62,000 nucleotides of DNA from Branchiostoma floridae (GCF_000003815.2 NC_049994.1:16623280-16685279); one strand, 5' to 3'. Shown: positions 26,901 to 32,339, counted from the first letter of the stretch. The notes: generated from the sequence alone by a model not told the origin. Numbers and translations are program-made.

Positions 26901-27862
26901 ATTTAGTTTGAGACAATTTGAAAGTAAAAGTCTGAAATGTTTTTGAGAGGAAAAGTTCATGATCATGATAAAAACAGAGGAATGGGAACATAACTTGACT
27001 AAGTTTAAGAAGGTTAGACATCCAGGTAAACAATGTTTAAAAAACAATTTAATCCCTATCCTTCATGATCACTAGAAATACTGAAGAACAGTGATGGAAT
27101 CGTCACTCGAAATGTCCGGAAGTAATTCTCCGTTTTCTATCCAGTTGTAGAAACTGAATTGCATTTGAATTAACTTCACTACATTCACTGTCTGAAACTC
27201 TGTCTAGTCTTTCCCCCAAAGTCTCTGTTTAGATGTTGATGATGTTGTGCAGCATTCATCAAGTCTCAGAACCAATATATTGAATTGTTGTTCCTTATTA
27301 AGGCTGGTAAAGATTGATAAAAGCAGATTTTTCCCATCAGTGGTGTCTCCTCTCCTGTCTACCGCTGCAGGGCATTCACCCCTGATCAACTACAGGTAGG
27401 ACATGTCTCAAAACTTCAGATGCTTTCTCAACAGAAGACAAGTTGTTTGGATCAACAAATAGCCATAACTTTAACTCTCATAATTCTACCCTTTGAGTAC
27501 AGGAATAAAGGACTTGTTGGATGCCATACCATGTTTTGTCACTTCAATACTTGTTACAACATTTATGGTGTCTATATTAGAAATTAGCCATCTTTTTTTT
27601 TTACCCATCTTGTTTTTCTCGTCCTCTCGCATTAAATTTCAAGTCTGCAGAGGATGTCATCCATAGAATCTACTTGCTGTGGCCGAAACAATTGTTATAA
27701 TATTCACCACAAACCTTCATATGAGACCACAGGTTTCCGGTCGGCAGGGCAACTGTCTCCCCCGGCAACGTCCAGCCCGATGCAGAGGACCACGCCTAGC
27801 AACAGCACCAGCCATGTTTCCCTTCCCCCAGTCAGCAGTCTGGTCACTCCCTCTGGTAACAT
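2625..27862 (-). CDS. Sema5: Sema5, class-5 semaphorin, 25 coding exons (whole gene)
   Basis: This is a single-pass membrane guidance cue of the semaphorin family; class-5 members bind plexins and proteoglycans and steer axons and other cells. Joining the exons listed separately gives, in order: signal peptide, sema domain (exons 2-15), PSI domain (exons 15-17), seven TSP1 repeats (exons 18-24, one each), and a transmembrane helix plus a tail of about 57 residues (exon 25). The sema-then-seven-TSP1 layout is diagnostic of class 5. Length is about 1,030 residues against roughly 1,070-1,150 in vertebrates. All intron phases agree; every TSP1 exon is in phase 1-1. The only damage is in exon 2, which contains the assembly gap and a probable one-base deletion. 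Vertebrates have two paralogues (5A and 5B); this looks like the single pre-duplication copy, which is inference. Confidence 0.95.
3276..3376. repeat. 12-bp minisatellite
   Basis: About eight units of gaagcaatgagt or gaagcaatgaat, inside a longer (tgaa)n-rich stretch from about 3,130. It lies in the last Sema5 intron, about 20 bases downstream of the exon 24 donor. Open frames across it (repeating SFIA or HSLL) only translate the repeat. Confidence 0.9.
3398..3550 (-). CDS. Sema5: Sema5 exon 24: TSP1 repeat 7
   Basis: Acceptor tccacag before 3,550; donor GTAAGC from 3,397. It encodes [13 protein letters not shown], then [10 protein letters not shown], and ends [18 protein letters not shown]. 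The WxxW pair is the usual C-mannosylation site of TSP1 modules, and GNTT is an N-glycosylation sequon that is also present at this place in vertebrate Sema5. Length 153 bases, phase 1-1. Confidence 0.93.
3742..3830 (-). repeat. tRNA-derived SINE head or tRNA pseudogene
   Basis: On the minus strand the stretch reads tggccgagtgggtggagtg (A-box-like) and, about 35 bases on, gagttcaatcc (B-box-like). It shows the internal polymerase III promoter layout but does not fold into a convincing tRNA. It lies in the intron between exons 23 and 24. Confidence 0.55.
3868..3903 (-). repeat. Partial copy of exon 23 donor border
   Basis: On the minus strand, gcgtaatgctcacacctg followed by tctaagtacgtcc repeats the end of exon 23 and its donor (gtgtaatgctc, then cctgtctcagtacgttc) some 110 bases downstream of the real border. 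One copy only, with no open frame of its own. Confidence 0.75.
4008..4160 (-). CDS. Sema5: Sema5 exon 23: TSP1 repeat 6
   Basis: Acceptor cctcacag before 4,160; donor GTACGT from 4,007. It encodes [18 protein letters not shown], then [10 protein letters not shown], and ends [18 protein letters not shown] matches the sixth repeat of vertebrate Sema5 (WSCWSPW). Length 153 bases, phase 1-1. Confidence 0.93.
4464..4649 (-). CDS. Sema5: Sema5 exon 22: TSP1 repeat 5
   Basis: Acceptor atcattag before 4,649; donor GTAGGG from 4,463. It encodes [33 protein letters not shown], and ends [13 protein letters not shown]. The six cysteines and the CSxTCG-like core are intact. Length 186 bases, phase 1-1. 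Confidence 0.93.
5100..5302 (-). repeat. Two extra copies of the exon 21 donor border
   Basis: On the minus strand, copies of the exon 21 end plus donor lie at about 5,110-5,155 ([17 protein letters not shown], then GTATGT) and about 5,268-5,305 ([11 protein letters not shown], then GTACAT). Both keep the reading frame and a GT donor but carry amino acid changes. A large inverted repeat lies between them. Confidence 0.85.
5164..5268. repeat. Imperfect palindrome of about 105 bp
   Basis: The outer arms gtacatctgac (5,164-5,174) and gtcagatgtac (to 5,268) are exact complements. The inner arms around 5,197-5,243 (atacgcatttaggggaaat and atttccccaaatgcgtat) pair almost perfectly. The right arm is part of the intron sequence of the exon 21 border array and the left arm is an inverted copy of it. 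Confidence 0.88.
5369..5560 (-). CDS. Sema5: Sema5 exon 21: atypical TSP1 repeat 4
   Basis: Acceptor tcgcgacag before 5,560; donor GTAAGAAT from 5,368. It encodes [34 protein letters not shown], and ends [16 protein letters not shown]. It matches the divergent fourth repeat of vertebrate Sema5, which has the same TPWTPW...NIS...RFRYTCKA pattern. Length 192 bases, phase 1-1. Confidence 0.94.
5961..6116 (-). CDS. Sema5: Sema5 exon 20: TSP1 repeat 3
   Basis: Acceptor atttctgcag before 6,116; donor GTAGGC from 5,960. It encodes [29 protein letters not shown], and ends [13 protein letters not shown]. It matches the third vertebrate repeat (CGGGIQ, then GC-VEY-CNT). Length 156 bases, phase 1-1. 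Confidence 0.94.
6393..6467 (-). CDS. Candidate cassette exon (copy T1 of TSP1 repeat 2 end)
   Basis: A 75-base block bounded by an AG (in ccaatccag) and a GTGAGAG donor. It would enter and leave in phase 1, so inclusion after exon 18 or 19 keeps the frame. It encodes CCC CAG TAC GGG GGC and so on, the same residues as the end of exon 19 ([16 protein letters not shown]...). Upstream on the gene strand lies a (ccctaa)n tract rich in CTAAC branch-point-like and pyrimidine sequence. No expression evidence is available; it may simply be a repeat unit. Confidence 0.3.
6561..6635 (-). CDS. Candidate cassette exon (copy T2 of TSP1 repeat 2 end)
   Basis: Same layout as the T1 copy: AG in aacccag, 75 bases, phase 1-1, encoding the same residues. 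Its donor is GTGTGG, weaker than GTGAGA. The AG exists because the proline codon is CCA here, where exon 19 has CCT. Only the sequence supports it. Confidence 0.22.
6930..7100 (-). CDS. Sema5: Sema5 exon 19: TSP1 repeat 2
   Basis: Acceptor atgtttacag before 7,100; donor GTGAGAG from 6,929. It encodes [18 protein letters not shown], then [16 protein letters not shown], and ends [11 protein letters not shown]. It matches vertebrate repeat 2 (NGGWTPW, then RQRSCSNPTPRHGGRVCVG). The codons TGC ACT AAC CCT GCA mark the border of the downstream array. Length 171 bases, phase 1-1. Confidence 0.95.
7492..7659 (-). CDS. Sema5: Sema5 exon 18: TSP1 repeat 1
   Basis: Acceptor tatccccag before 7,659; donor GTGAGG from 7,491. 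It encodes [36 protein letters not shown], and ends PATQVSNCT. Vertebrate repeat 1 has the same SCLCR-RSCD-PAP-CGG pattern. NCT followed by I from exon 19 is an N-glycosylation sequon. Length 168 bases, phase 1-1. Confidence 0.95.
8118..8179 (-). CDS. Sema5: Sema5 exon 17: end of PSI domain and linker
   Basis: Acceptor tttccacag before 8,179; donor GTAAGAA from 8,117. It encodes [21 protein letters not shown]. The SCP-x-LNL motif matches the vertebrate sequence just before TSP1 repeat 1. 62 bases, entered in phase 2, left in phase 1. Confidence 0.92.
8495..8569 (-). CDS. Sema5: Sema5 exon 16: PSI domain core
   Basis: Acceptor tactctgcag before 8,569; donor GTGAGAAG from 8,494. It encodes [20 protein letters not shown] then ASLRQ. 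DPYCGWD is the hallmark of the plexin-semaphorin-integrin (PSI) cysteine-rich domain. 75 bases, in after two bases and out in phase 2. Confidence 0.95.
8682..8900. repeat. Foldback MITE, family B, copy 1
   Basis: The ends ctagttcatctttatccgtgg and its complement (ccacggataaaagtgaactag) are inverted, and the centre is also inverted (ctgtgcctcag... against tgcaatttgaaaccaccgt). Related copies lie at 33,599-33,802 and 53,991-54,202. No coding capacity. It lies in the intron between exons 15 and 16. Confidence 0.85.
9036..9112 (-). CDS. Sema5: Sema5 exon 15: last sema blade, start of PSI
   Basis: Acceptor tccgcag before 9,112; donor GTAAGTC from 9,035. It encodes [20 protein letters not shown] then QFKSR. 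The vertebrate counterpart is LFVGL-EHV-KIPL-RC-F. The RC cysteine begins the PSI domain. 77 bases, phase 0 to 2. Confidence 0.92.
9432..9479 (-). CDS. Sema5: Sema5 exon 14: sema domain
   Basis: A 48-base exon with acceptor tttttcag before 9,479 and donor GTCAGT from 9,431. It encodes [16 protein letters not shown], matching the REPIRSLQILHS strand of vertebrate Sema5. Phase 0-0. Confidence 0.88.
9783..9862 (-). CDS. Sema5: Sema5 exon 13: sema domain
   Basis: Acceptor ccccctag before 9,862; donor GTGAGT from 9,782. It encodes [18 protein letters not shown] then LVEEIHPFP, matching DYGTIKKV...SCLLEEIELFP. 80 bases, phase 1 to 0. Confidence 0.92.
10047..10117 (-). CDS. Sema5: Sema5 exon 12: sema domain
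   Basis: Acceptor ttccaag before 10,117; donor GTAAGTG from 10,046. It encodes [18 protein letters not shown] then VMFVAT, the highly conserved RFSH-xVD strand of semaphorins. 71 bases, phase 2 to 1. Confidence 0.93.
10278..10310. repeat. Perfect 14-bp hairpin
   Basis: The arms gcaaggagctttta (10,278-10,291) and taaaagctccttgc (10,297-10,310) are exact complements around the 5-base loop tctga. It lies in the 259-base intron between exons 11 and 12, just downstream of the exon 11 donor. Confidence 0.95.
10377..10513 (-). CDS. Sema5: Sema5 exon 11: sema domain
   Basis: Acceptor cccatacag before 10,513; donor GTAGCC from 10,376. It encodes [20 protein letters not shown], then [13 protein letters not shown], ending QQEYD. 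It matches FQCGT...NLTERNLQDAQKFILMHEVVQP. 137 bases, phase 0 to 2. Its acceptor border is repeated upstream (10.69-11.14 kb). Confidence 0.93.
10540..11140 (-). repeat. Exon 11 acceptor-border copies mixed with a SINE-like tandem repeat
   Basis: Copies of the acceptor plus first codons of exon 11 occur at about 10,695-10,740 (TGT GAG ACA GTG GGC TCT GAC), 10,965-10,990 (degraded) and 11,092-11,135 (TGT GAG ACA GTG GGC CCT GAC, synonymous only). Between them is a unit of about 60 bases read as gtgtgttacgccaaagggcg followed by gctatatagatacagataca. A relative of that unit lies at 60,638-60,675. Confidence 0.8.
11826..11961 (-). CDS. Sema5: Sema5 exon 10: sema domain
   Basis: Acceptor gttttacag before 11,961; donor GTAAGTTG from 11,825. 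It encodes [20 protein letters not shown], then [15 protein letters not shown], ending NPNSNFQ. SAVC-xNLS and F-Y-NS-SAWL are class-5 signatures. Two N-glycosylation sequons (NLS, NGS). 136 bases, phase 2 to 0. Confidence 0.95.
12709..12766 (-). CDS. Sema5: Sema5 exon 9: sema domain
   Basis: A 58-base exon with acceptor aaatttcag before 12,766 and donor GTAAGTG from 12,708. It encodes [19 protein letters not shown], matching the LIYGIFTTN strand. Phase 1 to 2. Confidence 0.92.
13153..13261 (-). CDS. Sema5: Sema5 exon 8: sema domain
   Basis: Acceptor gtcacag before 13,261; donor GTAAGG from 13,152. It encodes [20 protein letters not shown], then [16 protein letters not shown]. This is one of the most conserved semaphorin segments ([12 protein letters not shown]). 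109 bases, phase 0 to 1. Confidence 0.97.
13384..13416 (-). CDS. Sema5: Sema5 exon 7: 33-base microexon in sema domain
   Basis: Acceptor ccattacag before 13,416; donor GTCAGT from 13,383. It encodes only [11 protein letters not shown], identical in pattern to vertebrate TVFSRAARVCK. Phase 0-0, so skipping it would not shift the frame. Confidence 0.93.
13592..13680 (-). CDS. Sema5: Sema5 exon 6: sema domain
   Basis: Acceptor ttctttcag before 13,680; donor GTTGGT from 13,591. It encodes [20 protein letters not shown], then [10 protein letters not shown], matching [20 protein letters not shown]. 89 bases, phase 1 to 0. Confidence 0.96.
14099..14940 (-). repeat. Exon 5 border array: three in-frame copies plus two hybrids
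   Basis: Five tandem copies of the exon 5 end and its GTGAG donor follow exon 5. Their exon ends are at 14,099 (A1), 14,289 (B2), 14,433 (A3), 14,623 (A4) and 14,813 (B5), spaced 144-190 bases. A-type copies keep about 40 codons ([19 protein letters not shown] and onward) and differ from exon 5 mainly at synonymous sites. B-type copies keep only the last ten or so codons, behind a different open stretch (LNTMRVA, then KEEWTVQ), and differ from each other at amino acid sites. None has a strong in-phase acceptor. Confidence 0.92.
14960..15173 (-). CDS. Sema5: Sema5 exon 5: sema domain
   Basis: Acceptor ttcctgtctag before 15,173; donor GTGAGAAG from 14,959. It encodes [49 protein letters not shown] and ends [21 protein letters not shown] and RDPAIYR and YNSKWLN are semaphorin hallmarks. 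214 bases, phase 0 to 1. Five further copies of its 3' end lie downstream. Confidence 0.97.
15320..15567 (-). repeat. tRNA-derived SINE, near full length
   Basis: Read on the minus strand it starts tgtggcgcaatcggtaagg (A-box) and has gagggttcaatgc (B-box). The body holds cccttgggaaaggcacttaa, caggtgaaaatgagtac and ggacgttaaatggaggtcc, and it ends near gaataaatcaaa. A second copy, interrupted by a MITE, lies at 33,850-34,400. It lies in the intron between exons 4 and 5. Confidence 0.8.
15748..15846 (-). CDS. Sema5: Sema5 exon 4: sema domain
   Basis: Acceptor tttatccag before 15,846; donor GTAAGCC from 15,747. It encodes [18 protein letters not shown], then [15 protein letters not shown]. CxNYVRVL and [11 protein letters not shown] are universal semaphorin motifs. 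99 bases, phase 0-0. Confidence 0.97.
15880..16060. repeat. Dispersed 'ttaagttcgcggt' repeat, copy 1
   Basis: Starts tactgtaaatgcatttaat and contains direct copies of ggtggttttaagt. Relatives lie at 33,268-33,470 and 50,045-50,200. Non-coding, in the intron between exons 3 and 4. Confidence 0.75.
16281..16343 (-). CDS. Sema5: Sema5 exon 3: sema domain
   Basis: Acceptor ttttttcag before 16,343; donor GTAAGG from 16,280. It encodes [19 protein letters not shown] then SE, matching vertebrate EW...C-SKGK-EEE. 63 bases, phase 0-0. Confidence 0.93.
16520..16612 (-). repeat. Partial copies of the exon 2 donor border
   Basis: Two extra pieces of the exon 2 end lie downstream of it. One at about 16,520-16,566 repeats ctgcagcttagagacccc and more of the exon; the other at about 16,583-16,611 repeats agagacctcagacttgtac plus a GTGAG donor. 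Both are partial and degraded. Confidence 0.85.
16622..16843 (-). CDS. Sema5: Sema5 exon 2: first sema strands, broken by assembly gap
   Basis: The acceptor caattacag precedes 16,843, and the first 16 bases join exon 1 in phase 1 to give DLSP, as in vertebrate QDLNPW. The 100 N then interrupt the exon. After them the sequence reads VDFSRF in one frame but [18 protein letters not shown] in the next. The vertebrate segment is VDFSQL[12 protein letters not shown], so one base seems to be missing at about 16,700-16,715. The exon ends LRDLSLVQ with donor GTGAGT. The other exons are intact, so a draft-assembly error is likelier than a real mutation. Confidence 0.9.
16728..16827. other. Assembly gap of exactly 100 N
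   Basis: Round-number placeholder, so the true length is unknown. From the alignment to other class-5 semaphorins only about ten to fifteen codons of exon 2 need to be inside it. Confidence 0.98.
16958..17089. repeat. Foldback MITE
   Basis: The ends cgttcacactc and gagtgtgaacg are inverted repeats, and further in aagcggctt and aagccgctt pair as well. About 132 bp, non-coding, in the large intron between exons 1 and 2. Confidence 0.85.
17239..17263. repeat. Short hairpin
   Basis: catgggg and ccccatg pair around actg (within tgacatggggactgccccat), flanked by further partial pairing. It lies in a stretch that may be part of a longer element up to about 17,380. Confidence 0.6.
17375..17625. repeat. 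Tandem repeat of about 105 bp, about 2.4 copies
   Basis: Each unit has aataggggacttttgacaag, then ggggaatttagctaagttag, then gaatgagt and ggagttaa. Non-coding, in the large intron. Confidence 0.88.
17640..19190. other. Intron 1 sequence, nothing recognised
   Basis: AT-rich non-coding sequence. A GC-richer patch at 18,000-18,170 stays open on the minus strand and is preceded by atttgcag, but it matches nothing I know and its frame does not fit between exons 1 and 2. Confidence 0.4.
19195..19700. repeat. Duplicated 145-bp block with inner inverted repeat
   Basis: Blocks at 19,195-19,345 and 19,555-19,700 are near identical (gggagtctttcccacaaagt, then gttgctggacaggtggtaca). Each carries an inverted pair aggtggta / taccacct about 70 bases apart. 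The second copy happens to read as a signal-peptide-like frame on the minus strand. The first copy is frameshifted there, so I treat both as non-coding. Confidence 0.8.
25480..25735. repeat. Diverged tandem repeat of about 100 bp
   Basis: Repeated motifs cctcccgtgg(a/c)aatat, gccttgaa(a)cttttctctt and gtgaaacaaat(a/g)(t/c)taactgccatct recur about 100 bases apart, with a more decayed third copy at the left. Confidence 0.7.
26479..26509 (-). ncRNA. Hammerhead-ribozyme-like core (degenerate)
   Basis: On the minus strand the order is tgatga, then a 7-bp stem agatagt/actatct around ggat, then gaaac. This is the hammerhead order CUGANGA - stem II - GAAAC, except that the first core base is G (gtgatga). 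No clear stem I is visible. Downstream (minus strand) follows gtccagttgcttgagtaact, also present after the 43.5-kb copy. Hammerhead motifs of this type are known from Penelope-like retroelements. Confidence 0.4.
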
Positions 27863-27895
27863 GGTGACTTCAGCATGCTGCTAACCCATCATAAT
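27715..27895 (-). CDS. Sema5: Sema5 exon 1 (coding): start codon and signal peptide
   Basis: The best acceptor is tttcctattacag before 27,895; a weaker AG gives 27,880. Translation starts at the ATG at 27,862 in a good Kozak context (gtcaccATG). The protein begins [17 protein letters not shown], then a hydrophobic core ([16 protein letters not shown]), then [16 protein letters not shown]. Vertebrate Sema5 mature ends have the same C-x4-HPV-ISY pattern. The donor after TAT GAA G is GTTTGT, and the join to exon 2 gives SYE-DLSP in frame. 49 codons plus one base. Coding part 27,862-27,715. A plus-strand open frame over the same bases is a shadow. Confidence 0.9.
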
Positions 27896-28310
27896 CTGTA
27901 ATAGGAAATATCATAATGTTACAGTTCAACTTATCTACATGTAACACAATGTAATGATACAGTCAGAACACCTCTGGTCACTCCCTCTGGTAACATGGTG
28001 GCTTCAGCATGCTGCTAACCCATCATAATCTGCAATAGGACACATCATAACATTACAGTTCAACTATCTACATGTAACACATGTAATGATACAGTCAGCA
28101 CATCTCTGGTCACTCCCTCTGGTAACATGGTGACTTCAGCATACTGCTAACCCATCATAATCTGTAATAGGAAATATCATAATGTTACAGTTCAACTATC
28201 TACATGTAACACATGTAATGATACACGGTCAGCACACCACTGGTAACATGGTGACTTCAGCATACTGCTAACCCATCATAATCTGAAACAACATGGTAAC
28301 TTCATCATAC
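27896..28310 (-). repeat. Tandem copies of the start-codon exon border
   Basis: Upstream of exon 1 its acceptor, 5' leader and first codons are repeated about every 120-135 bases. ATGs lie at 27,997, 28,128 and 28,249 and a decayed one at 28,294. Each of the first copies holds a tattacag/tattgcag-type AG, the leader cagcatgctgaag and ATG TTA CCA GAG, after which it runs into intron sequence. Whether any copy is transcribed is unknown. Confidence 0.9.
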
Positions 28311-28769
28311 TGCTATTCCATTACAATCTGCGATTGTACACAGTTCATTTGACTCAAGCAACCAGATATTAACCCATGCAATAGGAAAAGTCAAGCAGTT
28401 CAATTCATCATCATTCTCATCCACTGTGTTCTGCCTCTACAGTTTTTGAGTCCTGTAGCTGCATTCAGTCCTTCTTCATCTTTCTCCACTGTGCTTTGCA
28501 ATTCAATCATCTAGTAGAAACTAATATACAGTCAAACCTGCAGCCTAAGAAAACCAGTCAGGGACCAAAATGTGGTCTACATGTATGTTTCCTGGTGGTT
28601 ACACAGACGGATTCATTAAAATCTGCGTCAATGGGAAATGCTTCAAAATGATCATCTTTGCGATGGGATTTATCTATCTGTAGCCTAAGAGAGGGGTATG
28701 GAGTTAGACCAAACAAGTGTGGTCAACCCATTGCTGGCTCTTAACTTTTCCCTTTTTAGGTATATCTAA

Positions 28770-30260
28770 TTATGCGTCAGACAACTGTGTTGCCAAAAAT
28801 GCCCTTCCTGGTAGAAGTGGAATTCTCAGCTTATTTTCATTGCCTGGTTGCCTAAACAAAGTTCTGGTGTAGGACAGGAAATGTTGGTAGCCTCTATGCA
28901 GACTCCACCAGACATTAATTTCCAAGACTAATCCCAGTTTCCTGATTGGGAACATGGTCCCAGTGTAGCTCAACAGGTAGCACCCTCACAGTTGACCTCC
29001 TTTAATATTGGTAAATGGCAGACGTGGTTTAATACTGGTGTTACAATAAGGCCCAATCTACACACAGTTTTAACCGATATCTGTGGAGATGTCGGGAGGG
29101 ATCTAGAACATAGGGGGCCGGACACCCATGGCGCTTGCAGTCATAAACATACAGCGCGATTTCCAAATGGCATTATATGCTAATGAGCCTTCCCGAAGTC
29201 GGGAAGCATCTACACGCGCGCGAAGCTGTCGGGGACCCCTGCTAAGCTATCGGTAAGGTATCGTACGAATGGTCCGGACCTCACGGGAGAAATTTTCCTG
29301 ATATCTTGACGGTGATATTGCAGTTCCATCTAGACGCTGAAAAAAAGCTGTTGGCGAGAGGTTGTTGGCTCGCCGATATCGGGAAAAACCGTGTCTAGAT
29401 CGTGCCTAAGACTAGCCAAAAGGACGAGACACACGTCTGTGCTTAAAGACGACAAGAACGTCACTAAAGATTTATTTTTAGGAAACCTGCTAAAAGGCCT
29501 GAGACAACTGTGTTGCTCAAAATGCCCTCCTGGTAGAATTCTCAGCTTATTTTCCTTGCCTGGTCACCCAAATAAAGTTCTGGTGTAGGACAGGAAATGT
29601 TGGTAGCCTCTATGCAGACTCTACAGACGTTAATTTCCAACACTAATCCCAGTTTTCTGAAATTTTACTTTTAGGAAACCTGCTAAAAGGCCTGAGACAA
29701 CTGTGTTGCCCAAAATGCCCTTCTTGGTGGAAATGGAATTCAGCGCTTATTTTCCTTGTCTGGTCACCAAAACAAAGTTCAGTATTCGGACAGGAAATGT
29801 TGGTAGCCTATATGCAGATTCCACCAGACATTAATTTCCAAGACTAATCCCAGTTTCCTGATTGGGAACATGGTCCCTGTAGCTCAACAGGTAGCACCCT
29901 CACAGTTGACCTCCTTATTGGTAAATGGCAGACCCGGTTCAATACTGTTAGCCAAAAGGACGAGACACACGCCTGCACTTAAAGATGACAAGAACATCAC
30001 TGAAGTTTCATTTTTTGGAAACCTACTAAAAGGCCTGAGACAACTGTGTTGTCCAAAATGCCCCTCCGGGTCGAAATGGAATTCAGAGCTTATTTTCCTT
30101 GCCTGGTTGCCCAAACAAAGTTCTGGTGTAGGAAATGGAAATGTTCGTAGCCTCTATGCAGGCTCAACCAGACGTTAATTTCCAAGACTAATCCCAGTTT
30201 CCTGATTGGGATGTCCCTCTAGCTCAGCTGGTAGCAGCCCCATAGTTTCCAAGCCTTGAA
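28770..30260. repeat. Four-copy tandem duplication carrying a tRNA-like SINE head
   Basis: Copies begin near 28,778, 29,505, 29,696 and 30,038 with gacaactgtgttg, then ttctggtgtagga, then ttaatttccaagactaatcc. Three of them (all but the short 29,505 unit) continue into ctagctcagctggtag or tgtagctcaacaggtagc, an A-box, and one further into acccggttcaata, a B-box-like sequence. One unit was later split by the MITE at 29,050-29,406. The 30,213-30,420 part continues into a body with gggatgttaaatgggggtcc, related to the SINE at 15.3 kb. Confidence 0.8.
29050..29406 (+). mobile_element. MITE family A, copy 1 (PIF/Harbinger-like)
   Basis: 357 bp, flanked by TAA on both sides (29,047-29,049 and 29,407-29,409). 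The terminal inverted repeats read ggcccaatctacacacagtt at the left and, in complement, ggcacgatctagacacggtt at the right. No open frame. Ends starting GGC and a 3-bp T-A target duplication suggest mobilisation by a PIF/Harbinger transposase. It sits inside a tandem duplication whose neighbour unit lacks it. Confidence 0.85.
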
Positions 30261-30429
30261 TGGCAAAACTGATAGCAACCTCGCAGTTGTCCCAGCTCTT
30301 GGTTACTGAGATTTTAATAGTGTTGATTGGGAGACACTGGTTCAATTCTGTGTAGGCCTCTTGGTTCCTGCTGCACCCATCTTTCAGAAGGGATGTTAAA
30401 TGGGGGTCCCACATTCACATTATTAAAGG

Positions 30430-32210
30430 GGAAGGGCTAGTAACCCCTTCCTATAAAAGTATAGCCTGATTCAGTAAGAGCAAAGAAACATGCTGACCTA
30501 TGTGTAACTAGTCACAAGAAACTTGCTTTGCAAATTTGAACGTACGATTAAACTCTGATGTCTTTCCGAGATCTACCTGGACAGAGATCAGATCTTAACA
30601 GAGACTGGTAGCTATCAGAAAACAGCTTGTAGATGGAAACAAAATGTCAGGAGTGGTCTGCAATGGAGGTTAAAATGTTGGTCCGTTATCCAGGGCAAAC
30701 TGATAGAAGGATTGGACATGTTGAAAACACAGGAGATGAAGTAGACATGTTTCAACAGAGATCAGCTGGGCTAACATTCACTTCCTCTGGCTCTCTGGGA
30801 AAGAAGTTTTATGCCACACCATTTCAATTTGTTGGATTAAAGATTAAAGAAGTAGGGCCTAACTGGAATATCAGCATGAAGAAAGTCTGTGGAGAAATCT
30901 CTACCTTGGTAAATACTATTTTGGGGAGTGAATATAAGATGAGGTGCAAGCTTTCCTCCTGTTTTCATGATGTTCTCTTGTTAAACGTTACGTTTAAATG
31001 TCTACATTTAGTATGGCCTATATCAGACATATGGCTGTCTACAGGACCTGTCCATCCATCCTAGGACGAAAATTTGCGTATTAGGACGGCAAAGAATTCT
31101 ACCCCATCCATTCCAAAAATGAAATAAAACTGTTGAAAATAACTTTCTTAAGCTTGAAATGACGTATCTAATAAAAAATCAACAACATTGTCTTACAAAC
31201 AAAGAATCAGACAGAAAAAAAGAGAAAGCCCTGCTACCCGCTATGATCAGACATGTACACTAGCACTGTAATTATTATAAGAGGTTACTTAAGATGCACT
31301 AAAACGTATCTACAGATCTTTTAAGCCTGTCAGAAGCAAACCGCATCTTGACAGACGACATGTACGTGTAGGTCTTAATTGCACAGATGGGAGTAAAAAT
31401 TACTGTCACAGATAAACCCAGAACGCAATCCCTTTAAAAGGCCTGCAGGTAGTTTACTCCTAACATATCCCTCAGCTTAAATCATTTTAACGACTTAAAA
31501 GCACTGAAAGTGAATGCAATATGAATGTCTCTTTTATGACAAAATCTTTAAAGGAGTGGACTCATATATTTATCTATTTATTGGTCATATAATCAGAGTC
31601 CCAATCACGATTTCTCTACAGAAATACAGTTGTCTCTTTAACTCATCCTGTAAATATTGAAATGTTGCAAGTTTGCAGTGGTTTTATTTTAGAGGTTTTT
31701 TTTTACAGGATGTTTGGCCCATAACCCAAAAAGGTCCTCGGTTCGAATCCGTTTATATGCCTACGATCTACCCTTGCGATTTTGCTCAGCCTGTACTTGT
31801 AAGCCCCTAGCAATTCTGCAAAGAGAGACTAGTAAGACCGACCCAATGATGACAATGATGTTAAGTTCAACTAAAGTAAGTATTAAGTAAACCAGGAATA
31901 GCAAAGAATATACTGACTCTTGAAACTAGGCCAAGTGTTTGTTATTGTATGTCAACCCCATCTTTTTTTAGTCTCAATCCCAGGCGCATCATTCACCAGC
32001 CCAAATCCTGTACCCTCCCAGTTCCAGCACTTTCCTGGAGCTTGTTTACTTTCCTGGGCCATATCTCTTCCTTATCTGTTGTCAGCTGCCCGGGCTGTCA
32101 GCAAGGCTGTCAGTTTTGGTTATGACTGGGGAGAAATAGGACAGGCAGATGGGCAGGTAGGGAATCTTTTAAGAATAGTGAATAATAGATCACTTAAGGT
32201 TTTACTTTAA
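30430..32210. other. 5'UTR intron of Sema5, no gene supported
   Basis: Non-coding as far as I can tell. One patch at 31,719-31,830 has ggtcctcggttcgaatcc, a good tRNA B-box, probably a SINE fragment. A 143-codon plus-strand open frame at 30,633-31,064 has no recognisable domain and no splice context I trust. Confidence 0.4.
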
Positions 32211-32339
32211 AGATCTAGCCAGCAGAATGCCAACAAATGAAAAGAACTACAATTTGAACCAACTACAAAGCATGATATTGTCTTCTTGACTAAAGATAAA
32301 TGTTTTATCAAACATATCCAACAAGTATAAAACTTAATT

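Larger units (their letters stand above)
19702..27600. other. Intron 1 of Sema5, mostly unassigned
   Basis: About 8 kb without a gene I can support. It contains (ctat)n at 22,149-22,166, a tandem block at 25,480-25,735, a hammerhead-like motif at 26,479-26,509, a decayed 'ggccacatcaatttaat' terminus at 26,188 and a possible regulatory patch at 24,180-24,420. A 202-base open stretch at 21,739-21,940 on the minus strand ends in a GT donor in phase 1 but has no recognisable protein. Confidence 0.5.

Noticed and set aside
27654-27884. Plus-strand Ser/Thr/Pro-rich open frame
   Set aside because: It is antisense to the Sema5 signal-peptide exon, whose homology and splice phases fit; the plus frame is a shadow.
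28770-30260. CRISPR-like array of spaced repeats
   Set aside because: Units are long, unequal and include tRNA-like sequence; the window is animal nuclear DNA.
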